Origin: Pseudocercospora fijiensis CIRAD86
Lineage: Eukaryota > Ascomycota > Dothideomycetes > Mycosphaerellales > Mycosphaerellaceae
NCBI RefSeq assembly: GCF_000340215.1
Contig: NW_006921556.1
Location: 156,687-220,686, forward strand
Reading direction: 5' to 3'
DNA length: 64,000 nt
Of the stretch, positions 33,216 through 44,812 are shown one piece after another. The stretch's first letter is position 1. The number at the start of each line of letters is the position of its first letter. The position numbers were made by a program, and so were the translations under genes. Under the pieces are notes generated by a model. It worked only from the letters and a program-made list of their open reading frames with translations. It made no database searches and was not told the DNA's origin.

Positions 33216-33800
33216 AATTCTACGCCTGCTTCGCCGTAATAAAGGAGAGCTCCCTCGGGGAATGCTCTTATCCGTTAGGCTAATCGGCCCTAGCTAAGGA
33301 CTCGCCTAAGGTTGTATAGGACTTGCTTATAGATATTAGAGTGCGACAATGCTTGTCGTAGCTATATTAGGGTTATACCTAGACGATATAAAGCGCTACG
33401 CTAGAGTATAAGTAGTAGAACGAGGAGCGCTAGGTATACCTCTTATACGAATAATCTCTCGTACGACGCCTAGTTACTACTGCCTCTTATCCTATAATCT
33501 CTCGGCGTAGCTATACTATCCGGTAGCCTCGCTTAGGGTTTTGATTTATATTTAATAGTGAATCTAAATCTAAATTGAATCGGATTCAATATTTACTAGC
33601 TATAGGTAGACTTTAGTACAGTTACGCGTACTTTTAAGACCACATTACGCTAAGATACCCCGTATACCGCATCCCGCGAGTCGAAGGGTCTGCCTTTCTA
33701 CTTTCGATATTCGCTACCTCTAGCGAGATATTATAATTGCTATCCTATCCCCTCCCTACGCCTCGGCATCGTCGTATAAGGTATATAAGCGTATATTCTA
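33216..33800. other. Intergenic stretch with a small AT-rich inverted repeat
   Basis: No coherent gene seen. At 33540-33600, GAATCTAAATCTAAATTGAATCGGATTCAATATT resembles the AATCTAATTCAATC units of the MITE at 21072-21397 and may be a fragment of that family. Confidence 0.3.
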
Positions 33801-33814
33801 GCCGCTAGTACAGA

Positions 33815-34330
33815 CACGATGCTAATGTATCTAGATACCCGGGTATAAGAAGTCCGAGTGCCCGATATACGGAGACACCCTCTATTTAGCACTATGCTCG
33901 GATTAAAGAGCTTAAGCCTTAATAGCGGAGCAGGTCGACGCCTTAGCTTAATAGTACGCTGCCTACGGCAAGATTCGGGTCCTGTATTGTCCTAACCTTA
34001 AGACCGCGCGGGGATACCTCGAATGTATCGATTCCCGCAATGCGTAAGGAGTAGTAGTTACAATTTAGTTCGCCTCGTCCGATTCGTACGTATACTATAT
34101 CTATTACAGTGCTACTCCGCTAACTAGAAATAGCGAGACTACTTACGGCGCTAACACCTAGACCGCCGATAGAGGTTACCCTACTAGCGCGAATTATTCC
34201 GTAAAGCAAGAGCCTAAGGACAATAGTAACTTAGAGGGCGGAGCTGTCGTCTCTAAGCCTTAAGCGCTAGATTTAGTTACAGCCTTTGCCCGCTCTATAT
34301 AGGCTTAAGCGCAGGTTAACCGTGTTTGCG
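33815..34330 (+). pseudogene. RIP-degraded unknown protein
   Basis: A frame of about 170 codons reads IPGYKKSECPIYGDTLYLAL, then ALIAEQVDALAQQYAAYGKI, RVLYCPNLKTARGYLECID, VVVTIQFASSDSYVYYIYYS and a Ser/Thr/Asn-rich tail with SVKQEPKDNSNLEGG. The spaced Cys residues (SEC, LYC, LEC) hint at a small metal-binding fold, but the pattern matches no family I know. Stops are TAG/TAA only. Confidence 0.45.
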
Positions 34331-34639
34331 GTTGCGTATATCGAGGGCTTCTACGAGCGTACTAGGGAGACATCTACCCGTTAATAACGTCTATACTATA
34401 CTAGTGTTAGCCTAATACTAAATATAGACTTCACTCGATTACGGTCCGTACTCTCCTCGTACTACGTATTCTCCTCCTATTAATATCTAATCGTTATACC
34501 GTATTCCCTCGCTACTGCTACTATATAGCAAGTCGACATCTGCATTGCCGGTGCCCTATCGCCGCCTGTTCCTCGCCGTACGACTCGAGTCTTACTATTT
34601 CCGTAGACCTAACCGTGCTCGGAAACCTATTACCTAGAC

Positions 34640-35330
34640 CTCCCTCCTCCGCCGAGAGCGCGTAGGAAACTCTAGTAGCCCGAGTCCAAATGATAATAAA
34701 TAGTGCGTAATCTCTAATATGTCCTTTGCCGTCTAATTTAGGCGCTCGGCCCGTCGCTAGAGCGTTATTAATAGAGAATGTACTTCCGCTAGCTCTTTGT
34801 TTGCGATATAGCGTACGGTAAAAGTGCAGTCTATAGGGTCTAAGGCTAGGCGCCCGATTACCGGCCGCGTGATTCCGTTCTCGGTAATACGTAGACCGTC
34901 GCCGAATATACCTAGAGAGCGCTATATAATAGGCGTAATCGCCGCCGTGAATTCGTATATAGATAGGAGCTCGTCGAAGCGGAAACAGACGCTTAGGGCG
35001 GTAAAACGAATGTCGTTTAGATAGCTAGCTATTGTATAGATCTACCGGCTATATTGCTTAGTATTACTACCGTCGACCGTTGCTTCGAATCGGTTTATTA
35101 TATAGTACAGCCCGAGCGTCTCGCGTCGGATGTCTCTAGAAACTTAGAGAAGTCTAGGTGCGCCTACTCTCCCTTATCGCGATAGTCTAATAGGGCTCGC
35201 TTCGCGCAGTACGAGATAATATATCTAGTTTCGAATCTCGGGCGGAAGTCTTACGTAGAAGTTTTGCTTGTTTATCTCTGCCGAAGCCTTAGTACTACTC
35301 GGCCGACCTTGTACTAGGTACGCGGCGCTA
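34640..35330 (-). pseudogene. RIP-degraded unknown protein (minus strand)
   Basis: On the minus strand a coherent frame reads from about 35330 to 34640. It has RYIISYCAKRALLDYRDKGE, then a different frame with LGLYYIINRFEATVDGSN, continuing SYLNDIRFTALSVCFRFDEL, EFTAAITPIIQRSLGIFGDG, LRITENGITRPVIGRLALDP and DCTFTVRYIANKELAEV. One frame change lies near 35140. Family unknown. It converges with the gene ending near 34330. Confidence 0.5.
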
Positions 35331-35819
35331 TCGATCGCCTGCTACCGTTAGTACCTCTCTAAGTGTTCCTCGCCTATTTCTGCTCCTACGTACCGTTATT
35401 GTCTAAAGTGTGCTAGATCCGGATACTACGGGCCCTTTTGTAGCAGCGTAGCCTAGATTACACCCCGCGTATAATCCTAGATTCGGCTCGACGCGCGCGA
35501 TCGTCCGTACGCGTATCCCTATATTGCTCTATTAACGAGTTAACAACTAAGACCTATACTAACTCGACGCAACGCCGCTTTCCTCCTATCTCGAGACTTA
35601 GCCGCGACGATTGTTCCTCGCCTACGCTACGCTCTACCCTAGCTAGCAAACTACCCGTTATAGTACGTCTTTAACTCCTTATCTATTACTAAGTCACATC
35701 GGCTAACATCTAGTATATAGAAGACGCAGGACTTAGCGGGCACTCCGCTACTACTATATTACGATCCTAACCTAGGCGATATAGATAACGACGGCGACTA
35801 GCTTAAGGAGTCTACGCTA

Positions 35820-37830
35820 TACCCCGTAGACTACTACTACCTTATAGGAGGCGGCCTACTGCTATCCTTGCTAGCGGTTGCCCGTCCGGATGCAGAACAG
35901 TATTAAGCGACTATCTAGCAGAACTTATCGGAGTATAGATACCCCGAATCTGCTCGCTAGCTAGGCTTAGTAGAGGCACACCCTCTCGACCCCTTAGGCT
36001 TAATTCGTAGCGCTAACTAAGCTGTAGGTCTTTATATAGTTGTAGCGATAGGTATACGAGCAATATACGTTTTCCTAGGTGTATAGCGTTAGTAGTATAA
36101 CTCTCCCTACTACTACGTTGTTAGCTATAGCTTAGGCGGTATATTACACCTACTATAGGAAGAGCGCGTCGTCTCCTAGCGTAGTCTACCGCCCCGTACC
36201 TAGTACTTCTAATTATATGCCGGCGCCGCAAGGATCTAATTAGGAAAACGGCGAAACTGCGGATATAGAAGAGCTGCGGCGTCTTCGAGAGCGGGAGGCG
36301 TCTATACTAGCTCGTAATAAGGCCCTCCGAGAGAAGGCTCTAGAACAGGCGAAGTAGTAGGGAGATCTTAAGAAGGAGGCAGAGCGACTTAGAAAGGCCG
36401 AGTAGCGGCAAAAGCAATAGGAGAGGACTATCGAGCGGAAGCGGCAGAAGGAGGAAGCTACGAAGCGTTAACTCGAGGTATAGCACTACTAACCTTCCCT
36501 ATGTGTTTCGCCTTCTAATATATCTTTAGGAAGCCTAACGTACCGGCGTCGCCCTCGCGCGACCGCTCCGTAAGAACCTACTATAGCCGCTAAATCTCGA
36601 GAGAATCCTAATCGCTATTAACCGCAACGTCGCTATAATAACCGAGACCGAGTCTAGCCTTCGTTAGGGTAAGCACGCGAAAGTCGGTTTTTAGTCCTTA
36701 ATAGAGGGGCTTAATTCGGCCGAGGCATCCTATAAACTGCTCGAAGGCATTTAGCGCTACAACCTTAGCGTTAAATCCCGGGAAGAGAACCTATCTATCG
36801 ATTCTTATAAGGTAAGATAAGTATTCGATTACCTAGGTATATAGACACTCTCGGATCTAGCTAGCTTAATAAGCGAGGCTATAAGGCTTAAGGATAGACT
36901 AGAAAAGACGCCGTACGAAATAGCTAAGTCTCTGCAAAGCCTCTATAATCTAGGCGAGCAATGGGACAAGACAATGCTCGACCTAGCTTTACTATCCGTT
37001 CGTATACGGGTAGCGTCGAGCCTAAAACGTCTTAACCTAGGTCTGCCGGACCTTTCGACTACCGCCCTAGCTACTCTCCTCCCCGCTACCTTCTACCGTA
37101 CGATCCATTACGCCGAGGGTTAAGGTAACAACCTTTTAGAACCGTACGATACCGGTTTCCTAAAGTTCTTACGCCGCTTCGACCGCCGAGGTTAGTAGGG
37201 GCGTAGGTTAAGAAGATTTCCGTAGGCTAGCCTCCGGGGTCTCCTAGCGTTGCTCCTATATATACTCTAGATAGATACGTACGTCAAATCTCGCCGTACA
37301 AATATTCTATTAACAACCGCTAATGTTACTATAGAACTATAAAGATCGATATAAGCCTGCTCGCCTATCTGTTATTAGACGCTAGTAGGTAAGACCCGGC
37401 CCTACGTATCGCGTCTAATATGCTTGCAAAGAACGTATAGAAGCCGATACTAAGCAACGAGCGCATTAATACACTATATATCGACTTACTCGCGCCGATC
37501 GACGCTACCGATCTTTACTCTAAGGTTACGTCTAGAAAGACGGAGGTGTCTATGTTTCAACTATAGACTCGAGCGAGTAATAAGCTATCTCTCTTACCCG
37601 ATCCGCTCTCGAAGCTTCGTTTATAGGCGGGCGAGGACGAGAAGATAGAAGATAATCAATCCGAGGAGGAGGAGGATCTCGCGTAGGAGAAATACGACCT
37701 AGCAATTCTAGCCGAGGGCATTAATAACGCCGTAGATAGCATCGATAAGGACCCGGCAGGTGCTAGTTATATAGATAAGATTAGAATATCGCGAGCCGAG
37801 GACGGAGACATGTTAGCGGACGACGAATGA
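35820..37830 (+). pseudogene. RIP-degraded coiled-coil protein, paralogue 1
   Basis: The frame from 35821 reads through a Ser/Thr/Gln-rich N-terminus into a long charged coiled coil at about 36255-36470 (ADIEELRRLREREASILARN, then LKKEAERLRKAEQRQKQQER and IERKRQKEEATKRQ). After one or two frame changes near 36600-36700 it gives a helical domain (IEGLNSAEASYKLLEGIQRY, YLGIQTLSDLASLISEAIRL, KSLQSLYNLGEQWDKTMLDL). The last part is acidic (EDNQSEEEEDLAQEKYD) and ends at a TGA, 37828-37830, a stop that RIP does not create. The layout and segments match the gene at about 38960-41500. Function unknown. Confidence 0.6.
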
Positions 37831-38264
37831 ATGATTCCGGCCCCCGAATAAGATACTACGACGCTGTTTGTAACCGGTATCGAACCTTCCGCTAACTAGG
37901 ATAACAAGATAATTCTATACGACTACAGCTACGCATTTTCTACGCGGAGAGCTATAGCCTTGTCCGACGACTAAACTGTCCCGGGAAGGGCTAGGGGGTT
38001 ACGTTAGCGAAGAATAGTACTGCGTATACTAGACAATAGAGCAAATATACGGAGCTTACTATAGACAAAACCTGCCTACTAAGGTCGTAGAGCAGTCGTC
38101 GCTAGTGATCCGTATAGCAGTATCCGCTATAGCTATTCTATACCCGGTTAATAAGAGAGCTCGAGCGTCCGTAAAGCATTTACGCTATTATCGACTGCTT
38201 AAAAGGTCCCGCTAGGCATAGGCTAGGACGACATCGGTCCTATAGCTAGAGGCTCGTTATACAT

Positions 38265-38682
38265 TATAGCTATTAATTGTCGATTGCTAAAATTACAGAA
38301 TTACTCACAATTATAGTGATTGTAAATGTAATTCCTAGGTAACGGACTTCGTAATTTTAATCACAATTACTCTATAATGCAAAGACAGGCGCTATATATC
38401 GTATATATGTCTCTTATATATCGATGCTGCCCGTTACGTATAAAGTCTTCTACGGTAGGATTGCTAGAGGCTTTAAAATATACTTCGAATAGTATCTGGA
38501 TTTAGCCGGATGTCTTTATTCGAGTAAGTCTAAGAATTTATCGCTTAGTTAATAGCTAGTAGGGTCTTTAGTCCCGATAAGTTATAACTTTATTATTATT
38601 GTGATTGTGATTATAATATTTCTATAATTGTATTTGTAATATTGCGCTCGTAACTTTAATTAATCAACAATTAATAGCTCTA
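38265..38682. mobile_element. MITE with 16-bp terminal inverted repeats, nested in R4
   Basis: Ends TATAGCTATTAATTGT (38265-38280) and ACAATTAATAGCTCTA (38667-38682), 15 of 16 paired. The 418-bp interior is rich in GTGATTGTAA and AATTGTAATT units in both orientations and has no gene. TA at both ends could be a TA target duplication, as for Tc1/mariner-type MITEs. It retains many TG and CA, so it is younger than the surrounding RIP. Confidence 0.85.
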
Positions 38683-38710
38683 TCGTACGTCCGGCCGAAC
38701 TCGGATAGTA

Positions 38711-38754
38711 GGTATATTGATTACGTACCGCTCGCGATTAGCGATTAATATACC
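38711..38754. repeat. H inverted repeat, copy f
   Basis: GGTATATTGATTACG on the left and GCGATTAATATACC on the right, with an inner CGCTCGCGATTAGCG that gives a second small pairing. It lies 144 bp before P copy 9. Confidence 0.8.
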
Positions 38755-38897
38755 CGCGACCTAGGACATCGATAAGGCGGAAAGCGCATTCCTACTCCGA
38801 AGGCCTAGTAGTTGCGTACTCTGCTTAATATGTTATACGAAATGTCGCGTCGAGCTTAGGCACTAACCGTAGTCTCTAAGTCTAGCGGCCTCGGTTA

Positions 38898-38922
38898 TTT
38901 CGCTAGGACGGTCCTAGCGAAA
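38898..38922 (+). repeat. P palindrome, copy 9
   Basis: TTTCGCTAGGAC and GTCCTAGCGAAA around a central G, identical to copy 6. Confidence 0.9.
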
Positions 38923-38959
38923 TCGCGGGCCGACGTAGTCTCCGGGGCTCTAGCTAGCG

Positions 38960-41540
38960 CTAGCGCTCCTAGACGGCTCGCTCGGTCTCGCGTTACTATA
39001 CCGCGTAAATAAACGAGTCGCGAACGGCGCGTTACTAGCGCTTCTAGACGGTTCGCTCGGTCTCGCGTTGCTATACCGCGTAAACAAATAAGTTATAGGC
39101 CGCGCGTCGCTATTTCCCGCTATACTTCTCTCCTTCGACTCCGAAAGCCCTTATTACCCTAACCGTATCTACTACTACTCTACCTCTATCGAGCTATCGT
39201 ATTACGAGTTCTAAACTTCGGTACGCCGTACTAGAATATTGCGCTTGCTCTACCGTTATCGCTAATATATCGCTAGCAACTATAGAGCGTAAGAGCCCGG
39301 AGCGCTAGTGCTCTCCTACCCGTGCGAGTCCTAATTAAGGCGATTACGCCGCTATATAGCCTATCGTATACAATCTGCCTTATAGTTTAGTTATGCTATA
39401 GCTCCCGAGCACTACTAGTCTAGATACGGAGCTAGACTATATAACCTAATCCTAGTATATCGAGGACCTTAGGATTTATCCTCTAGCTCTCGCTATAGGT
39501 AGTCTTAATATACGTACTACTCGAAATATACGCCTCGAGGTCCTAACTAACTTAGTCCTTAGGTCTATATACTTCTCGACGCTTAGTATCGCGCGTAGCG
39601 CGAGATAGCCTAGTCTTACGAAGCGTCTAGTACTAGCCTTTACCTCCGCGCTCTACGAGCTATAGTAACCGACCTTTATCGCGGGCACTAGCGCGTCGCT
39701 AAGGAGCAAGATAAGTATAAAGATAATACCCCCTAGGGCAGCGCGTACCCCGATCTTCTTACCTTACGGCGGATCTTTAACGAGCTCGAGCCTAACGAAG
39801 CAGTATCCTAACGCCTACGAGAGTAAGAGGCGGCTTATTAGAGACGAGCTAAGGCTCTTAACTAAAAGGAGAAGGACTAACTCGCTACCTAGCGCGCTAT
39901 CGACGCCTAGTAGGCGAAATTGCGCGCCGTCGAAGCCCGGAAGAAGCGAGTAGAGGAGCGACGTACTACTCGTAAGGCACGAGAGGAAAAGAAAGAAGAG
40001 GAGAAGCGAGAAGAATAGCGCAAGCTCGAAGTAAGCGAGATCTTTCTACTTCTATACCGTCGTTCTCCGCTAACCTCTACCTAGAAGCTACGCTAGGTCG
40101 GCGCCGTCCTAGCGCGGCCTCTACGTTCTCGACTTCTCTATCGTAGCGAAGTCGGTTAGCTCCTAAACTACGTAAATAAGTCCGTCGTTAAGCTTTAGGC
40201 CGGCAATTATAGTCTTAGCTAGGGTCGAAACGGCTAGGCTACCTAGTAGACTATCCTCGAGTCTCTATATAGCCTAGAGGCTTATTTTGCCCTATACTAG
40301 ATAAAGCGCGAGTACGACATCGAGGCTAGAAAGCCTCTTATAGAAGGGCATATAGACACCCCGCGCGCTATAGCGGCGCTAAACAATATCGGCGTCTAAG
40401 CTCTAAGCGACCTAGCGTCTTCGATAAGCGAGGTTATTAGGCTCGAGGAGTACCTATATACCCTATACGAGAAAGCGCGGTCGCTCGTAGGATCTAGCGC
40501 TTTCGGCGAGTAGTAGGAATCTACTACCGCTACCCTACGAAACGATACATTACGTAAGTAGGTTATCGCTAGATTAAACACAATGTATCCTAACCTCCCG
40601 CTAGTAGCTTAGTATACTATAGGTCCGGCGCTCGTATCTACCGCTCTCTACTAGGCTATTAACTACGGACCGGACGATAGTAACGCCCTCGGTGTTCTAT
40701 ACTAAAACGGACTTACGATATACTAGACCCGCCTAGACCGTCGCGTACGTCTTGCCCGCGCGCTCGCGCGTTAGCCTCGCTCCGGCCTTCGCGGCCTCTT
40801 TACGCTACTAACGTAGGTACCGTAGAAGGAGGCGTAAGTACAGTTTCTTAGTAGAGCACGGTTGTTTATACCTACTAACCGTAAACTAGGGCTATACAGA
40901 TCTATACTAACCTCCTTTAATTTCTCCTTACGACTATTACTAACTAGAGTCCTCTACTCGCACTCGTAGTAAAGGCGCTCGATAATAACGTTTAGGCACC
41001 GATATTTAGCGGTAAGGCTACTAGCCGCCTCTTTATCGACGACCTAGCGCCTACGAGCGTAGAGGACCTAATCTCTAAGATTAAGGCTAGTAAGCGCGAC
41101 ACTAACATGTTCCGGCTCTAGTCTACCTCTACCGACGACGGCAATACGGGTCTTACGACTAGCCTTAAGAACCTGCTCGACCCTCCTACCGATTAGGAAG
41201 CAGATAGCGGTAATAAAGGAGATAAGGCGGGGGTAGAACTAGCTTAGTCGGAGTACTAAAATACTTAGTCGCAATACTAGCCTAATAAGCTAATCGAACT
41301 TGTAGGTAACGAGGGCGACGGCTAGCTAGAGGAAGGAGACACGATAGGATTAGGATCGGATAACTAGGCCGATACCTAGTTAGAGGATAGCGATATAGCA
41401 AGAGTAGAGGACGACGCGCTACTCGACGATAGAAGCGAGTAATAGCGTGCTAGTAATAGCTAGCAAGTAATATACATTAAGCGGAGGCGAGAGCACCCGC
41501 CGCTCTAGCGGTAGGCGCGGCGGAGTTATAAGCCGTAAGG
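38960..41540 (+). pseudogene. RIP-degraded coiled-coil protein, paralogue 2
   Basis: The clear frame starts near 39700 and gives YPDLLTLRRIFNELEPNEAV, then a long coiled coil (AVSQRLREQEAAYQRRAKAL, AKLRAVEARKKRVEERRTTR, EEKKEEEKREEQRKLEV) to about 40035. A helical domain follows (IEALEAYQALLDEARYDIEA, NIGVQALSDLASSISEVIRL), then a Leu/Arg-rich part, and a Ser/Asp/Gly-rich acidic end near 41100-41450 (DDGNTGLTTSLKNLLDPPTD, EGDTIGLGSDNQAD). LASSISEVIRLEE aligns with LASLISEAIRLKD of the gene at 35820-37830, so they are paralogues. The first 700 bp are Ser/Arg/Tyr-rich and uncertain. No known domain. Confidence 0.55.
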
Positions 41541-42395
41541 GTCCGTTAGACCTTAGACGTAGTAATTGCTATGTTTAGGTATGTTGTTATAGCAAAATGA
41601 AGGTCACAAGGTGTAGCTTCTACGGCCTTCGTAGGCGTCTTAAAATTCTAGATTATATAGCATACGGGCGTATCTTTAACTAAACTACACCTTCTATAAC
41701 TAAATATTACCTAAAACTAGACTAAATTGCGCTATTTCGATAAACAGGCATACGATAATATAGATAGGCTTATTTGATTAATTCTAACTAAATAAACAGG
41801 CTTGTTTAGCTAAGCGACGTAGATTTGATTAACTACTAACGGGCGTTAACGGAGTCTATATACCTAATAGTTAGAGGCCCCTACGTTTCTAACACGTATC
41901 TAACCTACTCCTAAACGCAATCCGACTGCTACTTAGTTCGATATAATAATAGCGCCCGGTATATAGGGGATATAAAAGCCTCTAGACGTATGCTATACAA
42001 GGCTAACCGTGTTTCCCTAACCCTAACTCTAAAACCTTTATTATTAGTTCCTTTTTTAGCCCGCTCCTCGGCTGATCTAAGTGCGGCTTAAGGCCGCTAG
42101 CTGTCTACTATTTGAACGCTATGCTAGGCTCTAACTATCTGTAGAAACTATGTACTAATACTACCGCTCCTAAAGTGAATACTATTACAATGCTAAATAC
42201 AGACTATGTTCTTGTGCTTTTTACTCCTTTATGCTAACTAGTGACGCCTAGTAGATTCAAACTAATAGGATTAAGTAGATAAATGAATGTCTGCACCTCC
42301 GCCTACTGTCTATATTACTTCCTAGTCCTTTAAAGGTAACTACCTATACCTTCGATTTTCTAGAAGCTGAACTATCTCGGGTCCTCTAGGTCTCC
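41541..42395. other. Non-coding stretch, lightly mutated
   Basis: There is no coherent frame. CA and TG are commoner here than in the surrounding genes. GGTGTAGCTTCTA (41611) and CTACACCTTCTA (41686) form a loose inverted pair. GATATAAAAGCC near 41968 resembles a TATA box but has no gene downstream on the plus strand. Confidence 0.3.
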
Positions 42396-43125
42396 CTAGG
42401 GTGTGTCTTTTGCGCAGGCTATCCTATGCATCTAAAACAGAGTGTCTATAAGGCATTTGCCTAAGTAGAAGGTCCCGGACTTGCGCTAAATATTGTGTGC
42501 TAGGTTGCCGTTGTCGTATGCATCCCCGAAGTAGACGGCGCGTACTATGCGTTTCTCTATTAGGGCCTTGAGGAACACCTATTGTATATATAGTAGGAAG
42601 GTCTCTGCCGGCTTTAGTCTAATTCGTTCGTTACTAGCGTTAGAATCGTATATTATTAAATTGCAGCCTTGTCTGCCTAGGAGCTGTACTACCGTATAAG
42701 CCTAAGTATACTATTCGTCTTGCTTATACTCCTTCAGCCTGCCTAGTAGGTTTAAAGTGGCATTAGTAAAGAGGGCTATCCTTACTGTTAGTATGCTGCT
42801 ATCCGGTCTCTTTATCTTTGCCTTTATAAAGTCCTTAAATGTCTTTATCTAGTTAGATTCTAACGGGTCTTCGTCTCTACTATATTGTCCCTTCTGCTTC
42901 CCTATAGTAAAGCTAAGGTTGCGTAGGTGCATATAGATGCTCTCCTTTCTATGCCTCCTTGTCGCCTCTTCCTAGATACGCGCGAGGAACCTCTCGAGAA
43001 CTAATATTACCGTAAGGTCCTCGGCGCTCTCCCTACGGTATGCCCGCTAGATATCTTAGTAGGTAGATTCTAGCTTGAAGATAAAGGCGGTCGGGAAGTA
43101 GCGCTCTTAGATGCGGGTGCCCTTA
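42396..43125 (-). pseudogene. Degraded unknown protein (minus strand)
   Basis: The minus-strand frame from about 43125 reads FPTAFIFKLESTYWDIQRAY, then AEDLTVILVLERFLARIQEE, ATRRHRKESIYMHLRNLSF, KTFKDFIKAKIKRPDSSILT, RIALFTNATLNLLGRLKEYK and GRQGCNLIIYDSNASNERI. It then gives TFLLYIQQVFLKALIEKRIV and RAVYFGDAYDNGNLAHNI near 42480. The alternation of strand and helix looks like a real globular domain, but I cannot place it. Many TG and CA remain and in-frame stops are few, so this gene is less damaged than most here. Confidence 0.55.
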
Positions 43126-43424
43126 GCCTACGGTAGTAGCTATAGCTCGAGGAGTGCTAATTATAGAATAGATATGTTAGCGGGCGCTCGCGGTAGTGTT
43201 TGCTCGGTCGTTCGGAGGTACTAGGTAGTGTATAGCATCTTAGGAAAGGTAGGCATATAGCCTCCTTTTGTATCCTGTCCGCCGCTAAGCCCCTCTAGCC
43301 GCCTCCTAATATAGATAAACTCGTGCGTTTACTATACTATCCCCTACAAAAAAATGTCCGTTCTATAGCATTTTTCGGTGCGATATAGAATCCGTTAAGA
43401 ACTTAAGGGTACGGTGTCTGTATG

Positions 43425-43835
43425 CAATGTTGTCGGCTTCTTAGCGTCGAGGCTAGCTTAGGCTAGCTTAGCCTTATCTAATTGGCCGGATTTGAGTTTA
43501 CTCCGTACACTCTTAGCGGAGAGCGGAGATCTGTCTAATAGCGGAAGCGTCTTTCGGTATATCGTTTCCTATAGCGTTTTCGGGATAGTGTAGAGATCGT
43601 AGGGCTTAATCGTTGTCGTAAATAAGGGAGCGGTTCGTAGTATAGTTGTCTCGTGCTATGTCTTTATGCGTTCTTATAACCTGCTCTAGCCTACGGCTAT
43701 CCGATTAATACACGCTAGTATTACTAGCTTATTCCTCTTCTTCGGGAGGAGCGATAAACTGTATCTTTGCCCCTATAAACTGCGCTAGGAGCCCTATACG
43801 GTATAGGAAGTCGGCTGCTTGAATTGCGGTCTTCG
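43425..43835 (-). repeat. LINE-associated direct repeat, copy 1
   Basis: About 410 bp matching 44410-44812 in the same orientation. Shared blocks include GAGGCTAGCTTAG, CGGTATATCGTTTC, CCTGCTCTAGCCT and CCCCTATAAACTGCGCTAGG. The two copies flank the LINE C-terminal fragment. Confidence 0.8.
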
Positions 43836-44405
43836 GTATAGTAAGAAGTTTATAAACTAGCGACGCTATAGTGTATAATACTGCACTACCGAGGACTTCC
43901 TTCCGGAGTGGTTGAAGGTTCGGGCATTCGTATAGTATATAGGTAAGCGTCTCGGTTTCGCCGTCGCATAAACGGTAGGTATTGTCCGTACGGACCTTAA
44001 TCGATATTAGGTAGGCGTTTAAGCCTATCCTACCCGTTCTTATCTAGCAGATAATTAATAAGACTCCCTTAGACATCTTCGGCGTACTATAGAGCTTCCG
44101 TAGTGTCTTAGCGAGTGTCCGGGCTTCTTCTCGGAGGGACTACTAGCATCTCTACGGCGGGCGCTCCTAGAGGTAGTACGGTATTATTAGCGGTAGTATC
44201 TGTAGTGTTGCTTTAGGAGTGCGGTTATACGTTTATATCTCTCGTTCGCGGTATAACGACCTACGGGGATTGATAAGTCTTAGGGTTCGGAGTAGGCTCT
44301 TCGCCGGGAGCCTCCTTTAACCGATCGTTAGCCGCTATATCGTTGCCTTCTTTTGCTTTAGTAGGAGGGCGTATACCGGTAGCTTTACGGGAAGCGGGAG
44401 TCCTC
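43836..44405 (-). pseudogene. LINE (non-LTR retrotransposon) fragment: RNase H end and C-terminal zinc motif
   Basis: The minus-strand frame reads KAKEGNDIAANDRLKEAPGE and EEPTPNPKTYQS, matching the end of a LINE RNase H domain (usually GNExADxLAKEA followed by PTPNP). After a linker with WQSLREEARTLAKTLRKLYS comes the C-terminal segment RTGRIGLNAYLISIKVRTDN, then RLCDGETETLTYILYECPNL. That is the CxxG...ETxxHxLxxCP tail typical of fungal Tad/Deceiver-like LINEs. The expected His is Tyr (RIP CA to TA). The reverse transcriptase that should precede RNase H is absent, so this is a rearranged fragment. Confidence 0.8.
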
Positions 44406-44409
44406 TTCT

Positions 44410-44812
44410 GCTTCTCGGCTTCTCGGCGTTAAGGCTAGCTTAGGGTAGCTCGGCCTCGTCTAATTAGCCGGGTTTGACTTCTCTCCGTGCATTCTTAGTA
44501 TAGAGCGGAGATTATTATAGTAGCGGAAACGACATTCGGTATATCGTTTCGCTTAGTACTTTCGGCGTAGGATAGGAGTTGTAAGACTCGATCGTTATAG
44601 TAAATATGCGAGCGGTTCGTAATATAGCTATCGCGTACTGCGTCTTTATACGTTTATGTAACCTGCTCTAGCCTGCGGCTGTCCGATTAATGCACTCTAG
44701 CAGTACTAGTATACTTCCTATTTAGGAGGGCCGATAAACTATATCTTTGCCCCTATAAACTGCGCTAGGAGCCCTAATCGGTATAGAAAGTCGGCTGCTT
44801 AAATTGCGGCCT
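44410..44812 (-). repeat. LINE-associated direct repeat, copy 2
   Basis: Second copy of the 43425-43835 repeat. Read on the minus strand it directly continues a frame from 44813-45060 (IQAADFLYR...), so it probably lies inside the LINE ORF just after the endonuclease part. Confidence 0.75.

Larger units (their letters stand above)
37925..38930 (+). repeat. Repeat R4, copy 3, split by a MITE
   Basis: 37925-38262 matches 28085-28410 and 38683-38755 matches the H region of R4. The H-to-P part is more diverged but keeps both motifs. The break coincides exactly with the ends of the MITE at 38265-38682, showing that the MITE inserted into an existing R4 copy. It begins about 95 bp after the TGA of coiled-coil gene 1. 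Confidence 0.75.

Noticed and set aside
3949..38922. P and H as viral-type transcription-end hairpins of an integrated giant virus
   Set aside because: All recognisable genes are fungal in type (QDE-2-like Argonaute, F-box, BTB, Hst-like sirtuin) and carry spliceosomal introns.
3949..38922. P and H copies as a CRISPR array
   Set aside because: Copies are kilobases apart with no regular spacers.
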